A program made the translations under genes and the position numbers. This document shows positions 48,401-60,400 of a stretch of DNA of 64,000 nucleotides, piece after piece. Source of the stretch: Porites lobata. Its lineage: Eukaryota > Cnidaria > Anthozoa > Scleractinia > Poritidae. The notes under the pieces were generated by a model. The model did not search any database, was not told where the DNA came from, and saw only the letters and a list, made by a program, of their open reading frames with translations. Within the stretch, counting starts at the first letter, position 1. Each line of letters opens with the position of its first letter. The stretch is taken from assembly GCA_942486035.1 (NCBI GenBank), contig CALNXK010000037.1, positions 1,094,001-1,158,000 of the forward strand, written 5' to 3'.

Positions 48401-51400
48401 GGCCACCACTAGTTTCCCCGCGAAATGGCGTCAGAGGCATGAGCGCAAAAAATTCCATGCTAATGACGTGTCAGTACGCAGATCTGGGTAGTGCTTCTGA
48501 CTGGTTTACGCAAATTTCCCGGCATGAACAATGAGGAACTCTACCCTGATTTGGGTAATGACACGTCATCAGTATGGAATTTCTACTCTCGTTCCTCAGA
48601 CTTCAATTCGCGGGGAAGACGTTAGCCTGCGAAAACAGCCGTTTCTCCTCGCTCCTTGCCGCTGGGGACGTTTCCAGCGGCGAAGAGCGAGGAGAAACGA
48701 CTGTTTTCGCAGGCTAGGAAAACGTCAGCTGTTTTTCAGGCTGCCCTGTAAACTGCAAATTACGGTCAGCGCCTTCGTGCCAAACTCGCGGATAACGGTG
48801 AAGTGCCCGAAGAAAAATATAACCAAGTGAAGGAGAAAACTCCCGGAGAAAACTTGAATCTTTTAGAGGAATGCTTTAAGATTGAGAAATACGCAGCATC
48901 ACTCACTTTTTTCCCTCCGCTTTTTTCTTGGGGGGGGGGGTGGGGGGTTAAGGGGGAATTTGAAATTGGATAAGTGAAACTTAATTCGGATTCCCACTTT
49001 AAACTCAACTTACGTACCCTTGGCAATCTTTTCTCTTCACTTGTAGGTCATAAATTGCTGGCCTCTGCTGGACGTGATCGACTTATTCACGTCTTCGATG
49101 TACAAAATAACTTCAGTTTTGTTCAGACTTTAGATGATCATTCAGCTTCCATCACCTCCATCAAATTCAACAGTAAGTTAAGTAGTAGTGGTAGTGATTA
49201 CGTTTATCCTCACGCAAAGTGGAACCCTAGCCTCTCATTCAAGGAGGACAGACGGCAAATTGTTGTTGCTCGGAATATCTAAAAGTCGTAATTGATATCA
49301 TGTGTGGTTAATTTTCCTGAAGGGAGAGGGACATCAGTACGTAGTTGGTTGATTTTCGTTGAATTTCACTTGTTTCTTAACTTTCCCTTAAGGCAGAAAT
49401 CTAATAATAATAATAATGACTTTTTTTACAGTATTTCCACTGAAAGGTGGCTCTTCATCTGTAAAAAATAATAACAATAAAAATATTAATTATCCTGTGA
49501 GCCGATCAGCACATAAACTGGTTAATGGTTAGTGGACATTCTATGGGCTTAGACAGGTTCCTTTGTGATGCAGACGAACATTACTTTCAAGATTCTAAAA
49601 TTAGAGCTGGACTGGACCCTTTCATTAAACCAAATAAAATGATTCCCCAATATAACGAACTGCCAAAGAATAGAGAAAATGTATTCGTTATAACTGGGAT
49701 ACGCTAAATCGGGGTCTTGTTCCATCGGTTTAGTGGGATCTTTGTTTCTATGAGGAGGGTTTTTTTCCTTTTTACCTGAGTTCCATTGTATCACGCAGGT
49801 CTGATGCCAACTTTTTCGTTTCAGTGTCTGAATCTGAAGAACTTCAGCTGTTGAGCTGTGGAGCTGACAAAAGTATCATATTTAGAACCGCTCAACAGGT
49901 ATCTTAAATATTCAATTGCTTATAACTTGTAATGTTTCCGCAGGCGTTGGTGAACCCCTAATTTCTCCCTCCTTCTCTTTCGAACCCCCCTCCTTTCCAA
50001 GGTAAAAATTCATAGGAGAGACTATCATATTACTCAGACCTCAATAGAAGGAGTTCTTGGAGCTTCCCCTTGAGTAAGAAATTATAGGAGGCACCGGACT
50101 GGATTGTAACACGGCTTGGTCTATTGCTTTTTTCCAGGCGTTCAGATGGTGGAGTGCGGCGAGAAGTCAGAGAGCGGGAAACTGAAAGAGAAGTGTCACT
50201 TCTCTCTCACCCCTCCCCCTCTTCCTCTGTTTTTTGCCTGCTCACATCTCTTCGCGCGGCCCCCAAGATCTGAACACCTGGAACAGCCGGCCGGCTACTT
50301 GGTCCAACACATATCTAATGCTCAACAATAAACGTCGTCCCTATTGCGTGGACAAGCGCTCTCTTTTGACTTAATTTAACAGTTTCTTCTTTATCTTTGT
50401 AGAATCCAGAGCTGCAGTTTGTTAGAACCACGAATCATGTTGGTAAAACTACATTTTATGACATGGACATAGACGTGTCAAGGTGAGGTCATGTCCTTTA
50501 TTTTCCTCTGCAACAGTTAAATACCAGATGTTTCTCCTCTATTGTATTCTCATACGTAATTTCGATCTGTTTTTTAAAATTTGGTTTGATCATTTTTTTT
50601 CCCAGAAAACATGCAGCTACTGCTTGTCAAGACCGAAACGTCAGGTATGAGTTAAACATTGAATTGAAAATAATAATATGGAGACTGAGTGGTCATCATA
50701 GGAACAGAGTGTTACGTTCAGTGAAAATAAAACTGAGAGAAATGTAAGCAAAGTTTTTCCATTTTGCGCATGACACCGTGGCGTCTCTAACGGCTTAGTA
50801 AAATTCAGATTGTTGGTGTGTTTAGCAGAACCCGATGAAAAAACCAATCAGTCAGCCGTTGTAGGCCCTAGGAATCCCGGCGATCTGATTATCATGAGGT
50901 CGTGAGTGAGGGAGTAAGAAACGGAATACTGTAGAGCGTTTCCACCGATGGCGTCACGTCGGCCATATTGGTGTTTCAAAAGAATGAGACGGCGGCCATG
51001 TTGGTGTTCCAAACCAAGCCGGAGGGGCCGGGGTTGATCCTCTTTTCGAAATTTTTGCGGGTTCTAATTTTTGCGATTTTTCCAGCTATCCGTTATTGCA
51101 AATAAAAATTAACTCAAACATTTTTCCGCAAAAATTTACTCCAGAGTAACATTTTCTAACTTAAATTCGCTACACAAAAATTCAGTACTAAGAAATCGTG
51201 TCTGTTCAATTACAACTTGTCTCTTTCATTCAGAAACAGCGTAGACGCTTTTACAAATACGACTTCGGCCTGCGATACCGTTGCTGGTTGAAAGAGATCG
51301 CATACTCGGTGATGCTATTTAGGAGGAAGCGTGGCCGAGCAGTTAGAGAGCTGGACTTGTAATCCGGAGATCCCTCCCTGACCGCTAGCGGGATTTGTTC

Positions 51401-54400
51401 TCGGTAGCCCTGTGTTCAAATCCTTAGCCACGCTTGTAAAATAGCCAACTGGTTCGTCTCCTACCAGTTGGGATTCTTAAACTTGTTCAATTTGAATTAT
51501 TGGTTTCATGATTTTTCCTGAAAAGCCCCGTAAGCGGAGAATATAGCTAAGTATTTTATTTAATTTTTAAGTCAGACAAGCATATGGATATCTTCCATGC
51601 ATATTCTCTCTTCTATAAAGAAGGACTTACCAAAATAAAATTCATCCATTCGTGCTTGCTCCTGATTATGAGTTGTTGTTCCCTTTTTTGCAGAGTTTAT
51701 GATGTTAGCAGTGGTAAACAAACAAGAATCTATAAAGGAACTCCAGGAGATGACGGAACTCTCGTTAGAGTATGTTTCCTTCATCACTATCATTTCTTTG
51801 CTAAGCTTTAAACAATTTCCTGGCAGGTGCCGGTCAAGTTTTCCGGTTAAACCGATTTTCGCTCGGACACAACCCGTCTTTGGCCGGACAAGTATACGTT
51901 AATTACGTCATACCTTCATTAAGGAACCAGCCCCCCTAATCCTACACCCCCCAAAGCTTTCTTTTTTGTACATGAACTTGAGTTAGACTCCATTCCTGAA
52001 TAGTCCAGTCTGTTAAGAGTGGCATCACTCTCTCCTTAATGAAAGGTAAAAACAAATCCGTAAAAAAAAAGAAAAATTACTATAATCGACTGAGGTTTCA
52101 TGCTCTTTGTCTAAATTGTTGTTTTGGATCATCGGCGTATGGTACACGTACTTTAGAGATGATTTGTATGTTTTTGGTTCCTCTAGAATTAATACGTTGT
52201 TTTTGTCGTTGTTAGATAACTCTGGACAACTCTGGCACCTACGCAGCCTCGAGTTGTTCAGATAAAACCGTCAGTATCGCTGAATTTGACTCCGGGGAAT
52301 GTGTGGCCAGTATGTCTGGACATTCTGGTGAGTTGTAGACTAGATAGTGTTCGTTTTGGAATAAAATATAAGGATATTAAGTGACCGACTTATAACTAGC
52401 CATTGTAGTATTTGGGAAAAGTTCGGGGGCATTGAGCAAAGTTCTATACTGGGAGGCTCCAACCCTTTACCTTTAGATTTTGACAAAAAAGGCATTCGTA
52501 TACCTATTATTGACTGATAGTACCCTTTCACATGACCAGTTAAGAACGCTTCATCCCTTTTAACTGCTGAAAATGCAGCTAAATGAATAAATAAGACAAC
52601 CAGAAAGATTTTTTACTTTTGCGGAGCCACAAAATGCTTCTGTTAGTCGGTTTAGGTCCTTTAACAGACCGAGGTGACAGATTTCCCTTCCCTTTAATAT
52701 ACTTCAACTAGTGAAATCCCTGCCCAGACTATTATAGAGAGTCCCCCCGCCCCCTGCCGGGGGAAGTGAAATTAGAATCTGTTTGTGTGGAAGGTAAGGA
52801 GAGGATAACCACTTGACTATGAACGTAGCTTGGATAAATTTTCACAGACCCCTTTTTCCGTGGGATTGCTTACCGAGATCGATCACAGCCTCTATTCTTA
52901 CATCCGCCCGAACCAAGTAAGCTAAGCCTGTTTGAAACAAAGGAGTATGAGGCTTTACCTAATACTTGACCATTAAACTGTTTTTAGAGGTTGTCACTGG
53001 AATCAAGTTCTCTGTTGACTGCAAGAATCTCATTTCTGTTGGAGGAGACGGGTGAGTTTTTCAACTTTGCGCCAACCTGTATAAAAATTTTGCAATACTT
53101 GTACTTTGCGTCTGCACCGGAAACATTAATGAAAGCAACAACATATGACCTGAGAATGATTTTTTGTTCAGATACTCAGCGACACAGTGCGACTAAAAAA
53201 CCGGAGTTTTCCCAACATGAATCGAACCAACTATTTTCTCGTTACTGCTGGAGATGCTGTACTATTAAGCTACGGGAAACTCGTCCAGGGCTTCTGGAGT
53301 AGTATCTTAAAGGTCGTAGGTTCGACTTCGTTGGCAGAATTCGGATTGTTTTTTTGCCAAGTTGCCTGTCTTTTGACTAAAAAAATATCATTCTCATAAA
53401 TTCACCAGACTAAAAATATCGATATCGACAAGAGACCTCCACAGAAAGTGTTATTTCAATTCTTGTTTCAGTTTTTGCGGTATCGGGACTGAACTATCAG
53501 TACTGTTTTATTGTTTACAAAATATATAAAGACGTTTGCATTGACCGCTTTATTTGATTTCTTTCTTCCTTGCAGTTGCATCTTCGTATGGAATATCCCC
53601 TCAACTTACACACAGGTAACACGTTAAATATTATCTGGACGAAATGTCTCATTTCGATGCTTTCTAGAATTAACGTCTGACCAACGCCCCAATTACATGT
53701 ATGTATACATTAGTCAAATCCAGGTGATGTTCACCGCTGAATCCAGGATAGTGCCCTACAATGAAGGAGCTGTATATATATTTTCATCTTTTTAAAAATC
53801 TTTTCTTTCCTACTTGTCTCTAAAAAATGCGTGGTCACCACACAACAATTTTTGCCTGCTTTATAGATCTCTATTCTTTTTTTTCTTTCTTTTCTTTTCA
53901 CCAGAATATGGTTGAAAAACTTCACGCTCTTGGACATGAACCGGCGATTAAGACCCAATTGGGAACTCCACTCAGGTAAAAAGTCCTGACGTTTTTACGA
54001 GTTTTTTGCAGTTCTATTTTTCCTCGTTTATCCGTCGAGTAATGTACCCCAGCAAGCACGATCGCAAAAGATACAGGTACACGTTAAAATGTTTCAACAC
54101 AGTCAAACGTCTGAGTACAGTGAGGCGGATTTTTTCTCTATGGTTTGAGATTTCATTTGCCATAAAATGGCAACACTTGCCAGAGAGGGTTTGAACTGAC
54201 AGGACATGAAATAAAGCCCCGAACGACGGACAATGTCCGGTCAAAAACAGGTGTTGTCTGGTCACATCCATGAATGGTCGGTCACGTTTTATGCAGTCTG
54301 TTGGCACGGGGCAGAGAAAAAAGGGTAATTGTTACAGTGATCATGTTGCTAATAATTTGAGGGTTTTTTAACAAAGTGTTTTTCATATTAAAAACAGGCG

Positions 54401-57400
54401 GGACACGTACCAAATATCGCACCCTACCATTCCTGAAGAGAGCGAGTTTTCGCCTGCAGGACCTTCGGCATTCACGCGACCATTTAGAGGTAGGCCAACT
54501 GAACAGTAATCGGTAGCTTTATAATGCCTTGCTCAAAATGAGCAGAATGTTGAATTGGAAAGATCACTGAAACGTTCCCGCCTAAAAGAAATCAGTTCAA
54601 GAATTTTGTTTGCCTTTTCCCCGTTTCAATTTAACCAAAGTTTTCTTGTCTAGGAACATGTTGATGAAATATATAATATATGAACATTTCATATAATTAT
54701 TTGAACCGTGGGAGGAATAAGTAAATGCAAAGGAGATCATCGCAGTTAAAGACGCAACTTATGCAGTTGCGAAAAGAAAGCCTTAAAAATTCAGACTTGC
54801 CGATATTCAAACATGTTACTGAAGCTTATGACGTACTGTTGAACCTCTTCTCCGTGATTCAGTGATGATAAAAATAGCCTGTGTACAGCTGCCCCCTTCC
54901 CTCAGAAAAAAATCAGAGAAGGGGCCCCTTCGCCGATTTTTTCTGAGGGGAGGGGGTCGGCTGTATCCAGGCGAGATAAAAAAAGCTTTCATTATTGCTT
55001 TTGTTTTATACTCAAAACAATCTATAGGAAGGTCGACGCAATCGTAATTTTATCCGGCCTTCGGGTAAATGGGACGAAAGTTAATAAAGTAGAAGCCCCG
55101 CCCAGTCTGATCTGGAAGTTGAATTTTAGTGCAGATGGAAAGTTGAAAAAATAAAAAAAGGTGACAAATTAATGCCGGTGAATGCAGTAGATACTAAATA
55201 AATCGGCAAATCACTTTGCGTTGAAGTTTTGATGGTGTTACAAAAAAAATCAGTAGAGTGTCGATGTCTTGAAAGTCCTTCTCTGTTTGTCACTTGTTTT
55301 CCCGTCTTGATATCTTCGTTGTCATTTTAGAACCCAGTCCACCAGTTAAAGATTACCGCTTCAGTGTTGGCCAGCTGCCTTCGTGGGCACAAAAGCAGGT
55401 AGGTTAATTTAAAACCGTGCTCTTCTGCGGTGCTTGCGCCTGTTACTCGTGATGCTTGCGTGCTCGTTTTTATTACCCAAATCAGCCCAACTCTTAAGCC
55501 CAACTCACTCGCTAGGTTTCGTACCAGGCCCTTGGAAGTAATGAGCGCTCGAGGGAGACACGCGCGCCCCGTTCTTTCGGCGGGTGCCAGCTCCAAAAAT
55601 TAAAATTGAAGAAAAACCCAAAAGAGTAACAAGTAATAAAATGAGAAAGTATTGCTGATGAAGAGGTTTTTTGTTTTGAGTTGATGGAAGGTAGAATTAC
55701 TTTGCATATCTATGACGTGTGGAAGTGACTTGACTCAATATAATGCTAGTAGTATCTGCTCCGCCGGGGATTCTTATGAAGTCGTTTTCTTTGTTTACTT
55801 AATTAGCTCGTTGCTGAAGGAAGTGAAAATGTAACCGTGTCTCCGGAACAGGACAACGGCCAACAGACAGCTCAACCCGGAGGGCGCTGGGCACAGGTGA
55901 GTGTTAGAAACAACATGGATTTACATACAATGCAACCTAACAATTGCATGCATTACATTCTCTCCAAAAAGTAGATGTGCCCGGACTTCTACTCGTAAAA
56001 GACCTCCCGCAGTTCAACTCTCGTAAACGACTACCTCCCTTAAGCGACCACTAACTCTTTCACTAACTGGAAGTTCGAATGTCGTGCCTTTTTTGCAATT
56101 GTAGAAATTTTCGCGCGAGGGCGATAGTTTCTGATGTAATGTAAACTTGCCTACAAGTCGAGCTCATAGTCTTTCTAGAGCGCGAAGCGTGAGCGGTAGA
56201 TTTCTTTTGTTTTCTGCGGCAAGAGAGAGCTGGGGCCAACTACCGGAACCGGAAATGAGAAGCGAAGGACTTTGAGAAAGTCTAGATGTAATGGTATAGG
56301 CAGGGAAATGGCGCAAAAATGAGGCATCTCTTTCTTCCGCCGTCATAGTGGTGTGATTTTCCAAGAAACACGAATCGGACATAAATTCTTCTGAGGTCAC
56401 TATGTAACTTGTGATACATTTCTGCAGTTAATGAAATTGAAATTTTCTTTTACTTTTTTAGCGAATTCAAAATGGCGGAATTCATGTAGCGGGAGAAAAC
56501 GGTACATTACAACCGATTAAATTTCCACTTGATCCAGCAGGTGAGGATCGCAGAATTAGTTAATTCATGTATTTTATTTGAGAATATTTTTAGACTTGGC
56601 TAGGGGGAAGTTACTTTCACGTGCAGGGCCCAGTCGTTCGAAAGGCGGATGATGCTATGCACTGGGTAAGTCTCTATCTACTGGATAACGCAATTGGGTA
56701 GTGATTTATCCAGTGGATAGAGCTATCCAACGTTTAAACAATCGGGACCAGGAAAATATGCCCTGGTTGGGCCCGGTTGTTCGAAGGCCGATTAGCGCTT
56801 AACCCGGGGTTAAATTTAACCCGGGTTTCTTTTTCTTGTGTTCAAAAGCATTTTCTCGGTTAATTTTGTCTGTTATTTTTAGAGCTTCCAATCATCAACT
56901 TGTAGACAAAAAGAATTAAAACTGAAATGCTTTTTAAGCTTTCAAATATGAATTCAAATCTCGCACTAACCCTGGGTTATCTTAACCCAGCTTTGAACAA
57001 CTCGGCCCTGGTGAGTAACCAGGAAAAATCAGACCAGTAATTGGTAATTGTTTTTTTTAAGGTTGAGCCGGAGACAGGGTTGAATTTCAGTGTGAGACTC
57101 TTTTAGTGACGCTTTACTCTTTCATTGGTTCTTACTAAGTCGCACAGGAAACCGTTTTAACTGTTTTGACTTGTTTTTTTTTAATTTTTTCTTTCAACAG
57201 ACCGTAAACGATACACGATAGAACCAATTTCTCTTCAAGAGCAAATGAGAGCTCTGGCGAATAGCGTATGTAACTTGAATTTAATTTAACCCTCCCTGAA
57301 AACTCCCAGAAGTGATTGTCATGTATCGTCTCCTTACATCAGCCAGAGGGTTTTGTCTTTATAGTGACCCAAATTCTCTTAACTAATGACCAAGGAAACG

Positions 57401-60400
57401 TATAGCAGCGGGAAAGGAGAATTTCTAATCAGATCGTGGAAGTGAAAGGGTTAGACCCATGAGAGAACTTTGCTTCATTTATTCTCGAAAGCGGTTTCCC
57501 ATGACAAGTTTTCCAGTGGTGCAAAGGTCAGTTTAACAGATCAGGAGACAAGGAAAAAGACAACACAAGACCGAATTTCGAGTTCATTTTTTTTTTGCTG
57601 GTTAGCGCACTCGACAGTGGTGTTGGCATATCCATTTCAAAATGAAATGAAGATTAAATAAATCCGCGGACCGAGTTTTTTCGGGTTCAATGCCGGGATC
57701 TATTTTCATGTTGTTTACTAGTGTTGTTTGTTTTCATATGGAGTTTGCGGAGTAATATAGTGTGCTATGTCCTTTCCTCTTGACCTATCGGAAGCTCTTG
57801 TTGCAGGCTACGCGCCATATCACTCAATTTTGCGCGCGAAAAAAGTTTCTTTTGGCCCAATCGTTATATTTAACGCCATAGTCTGTTTGCTTGTCCTTAA
57901 CGTTCTCTTCTTTCTCTCTTCGCAGCCTCTCGAGAGACGTTGTTCCCTTACAAAAGGGGTAAGCTATTTTCTGTTAATTCTCTCTTGTCCCTTGCAATGA
58001 AACCTGGCAAGCTTATCAAAATCAATTTTTTTCTGCACATTCAAAACAGGGAATTTCTTTAACATGTAAAACCTTTGACTGAAGGGGCTTCGCGCTCGCG
58101 TGTAACGAGGGCCAACAACTTTTTGTCGAAATTAGCATCACGCATGGAGCGTAGGTGCATAGCACATCGAGGCAGAAATACGAGTTGGCTATATTTTTAT
58201 ATATCTGTTAGTGACGTTATCTACTTTTTCCTTTGTTTGTGCGGCCGTTTTGGCGATCAAGATGATTGTTTCTGTCGGCTCAGTGTGCCAGGGTACGAAA
58301 CTACCGAACGAGGGGCCAACAATTTTTGTTTAAATTAGCATCACAAGCTGCAATTCTTGCAACGTTGGTGAGACGAAATTTTCACACAATTGAATTGAAA
58401 ATTTGGTTACTGATTTTGTGAGTGGAAGGTTTAAACTAAAAAAAATATCGTGCGTAAATTATGTGTGAATATATCTCTTAATAGGAAGATGATGATCTGT
58501 TCCCGGCCGATGGCAGAGCTGCTTTGGAAGAGCTGACAGAAGATGACATGGAAAATGAGGTATATAATATTTCATGAGGGAGCACGAAACATAATATTTA
58601 CTGGTTATGGTAATTTTTGTAGGCATGGCTTTAAAACTTGAAAAAGGTGGCCCAACGTTTTGAGTTTCGATCCATGTCCATCCTACCCTGGGTACAAGAG
58701 TTTTTTTTCCGCGCGTGCGGGTGGATGCTTCGGTGTCGGTAGCAGGCCGACAGTTGACCGAAACCGGAAACCGCGCATGAAAAGTCTGTGGCACCCAGGG
58801 TATGTCCATCCTTACCATCCGTAGCAAAAGACGACAGGAAACAGTTTCAATTCCTAAATCTAGTCTTAAATAACAAAACTAGACTAGACGCGAAGACAGA
58901 TTGGATTGTTATACGTTTCTGGGAAACTGCCCACCTACCCCTCCCCTAAGCCAACATTAACGCTTCCTTCTCACTTAGGGCAAAATGTTGGCTTAGGGGA
59001 GGGGTAGGTGGGCAGTTTCCCAGAATTTTAGCTTTTCAGAAAGATAGCAAATAGCGTGATATAGTCCCTTTAAGAGGTAAAACTTTCGCCTTGCAGGGTG
59101 ATAGTGAGGCGCCTTCTGGAGTCACCGTGACACGTGGCAGCGACGTCGCCAATTATCCTCCTCGAAGGAGCAGTGTACTGACCTCTGAATCAGGAGAACT
59201 GAAGTTTGAGGAGGCAGAGGAACTTAAAGAGGGAGAAGTCAAGGAAGTAATCATCTACCTTCCACCAAGTCAGGATGACTTTGACAGTGAAGTCGCCAGG
59301 TCAGACAAACATTCCCAATATACCCCCCACGGGATCCTTGATCATTCTCGACCCCAGTGCCTCTTGAGTCGTGAGGACCGAAGCCTCTCCGACCTTGATC
59401 GCTCTGCTTGTGGTACTGGGGCAACGTCCTTCTCGATGGGCCACATGCCCTCTATACCGCCACAACAAAGGAGGTCGACCTGTCATACTATTGGTGAAAG
59501 CGCATCGATACTCCCTTTTGGGGTAATGTCGAAAGCTCCCCTTGTGCAAAGTCAATCCCACTGTTGTAATGTCTCTATAACTGTAAGTTCTTCCTCACAT
59601 GTCAAAAACGATTCCCCCGCGGATCTTTGCAGAGTTTCTCCCAACCCTGAACATCCTAAGCTTTCAACATTCTATCAAACAAATGAAGTGATTTCAGGTT
59701 TAAGTAGTAAATCTCATTTCAGTGAAGTTACAAAGCCTAAAACTAAAACGTTCGTGAACTCACCGTTACACTCTAAAGACAATAAACGATGTCTGCAATT
59801 AAATCCTTTTTCTGGAAACGTTAGTAACTGTAAACTAAACCTTGTAAATGTTGAAAGTAGTAAAAACTCCTTTTCAGCTGAAAATGATTTTATAGAAATT
59901 TCTCTTAAAGATGATACGGTCAGTCCCACACTATTAAAGTTTAACTTAAAAGAGAAACATGCTTTCCTTACAGGAATAATAAACAAGAGGAAAGCGTTCT
60001 GCTTTATTGTAATGCTTACCGTTGCTTTACTCGGATATTACAACTTCGTATGGATCCAGTAATTTGTTGGGAGATATCAGATAAATGATTTTTATAAAAG
60101 TAATCACCGAATGATAAATTGCTCCTCGTATTTTGAATATGGTTCTGCCTTCCTTTTGCTGGCTAAATTTGTCATTAACTCCGAGATTTCAAATTTTTAG
60201 GTTGTTCCAAAGATCTCAGCCACACAAAAATACAAGTTTATGGTCGTTAACAGTCGCCATTACACTACGCGAAGCTTGTTCTTCTGGCTTAATTGTATGT
60301 ACGCGATTTGCTAAAACTGCTTTCTTTTTTCCAACCAATCAGAAGCAACAACCAAATCAATTTCACCTTGTTGGCAGGCGTTTTCCCGCGCTGCTTCGGC

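Larger units (their letters stand above)
46462..53575. other. WD40 gene introns 14-25
   Basis: Contents include a retroelement-end relative (about 46940-46990), a compact palindromic MITE (48624-48715), an A/T-rich region around 49406-49470 and a full tRNA-like SINE (51328-51545). The remaining stretches show no exon or clear element. Confidence 0.55.
53616..59096. other. WD40 gene introns 26-34
   Basis: It contains a GGATA-type element (56626-56750), a family A foldback (56769-57009), a TACCCTGGGTAC MITE (58684-58802) and foldback copy 2 (58906-59023). The words GAGGGGCCAACAA and AAATTAGCATCAC recur at about 58105-58140 and 58310-58345. No additional exon is evident. Confidence 0.55.

Noticed and set aside
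48285..48830. ORFs of 68 and 99 aa after exon 18 of the scaffold
   Set aside because: They are read-through past the GTAATG donor at 48367 and translation of the palindromic MITE. The WD40 text resumes only at 49047.
51328..51434. Functional tRNA-Thr(TGT) or tRNA-Ser gene
   Set aside because: It is followed by the SINE body that is also attached to the minus-strand copy at 31031-31198, and its variable region is too long and irregular.
57767..58338. ORFs of 77 and 87 aa as extra exons of the scaffold
   Set aside because: They lie in introns. Only the 33-nt piece at 57926-57958 has both splice sites and matching phase.
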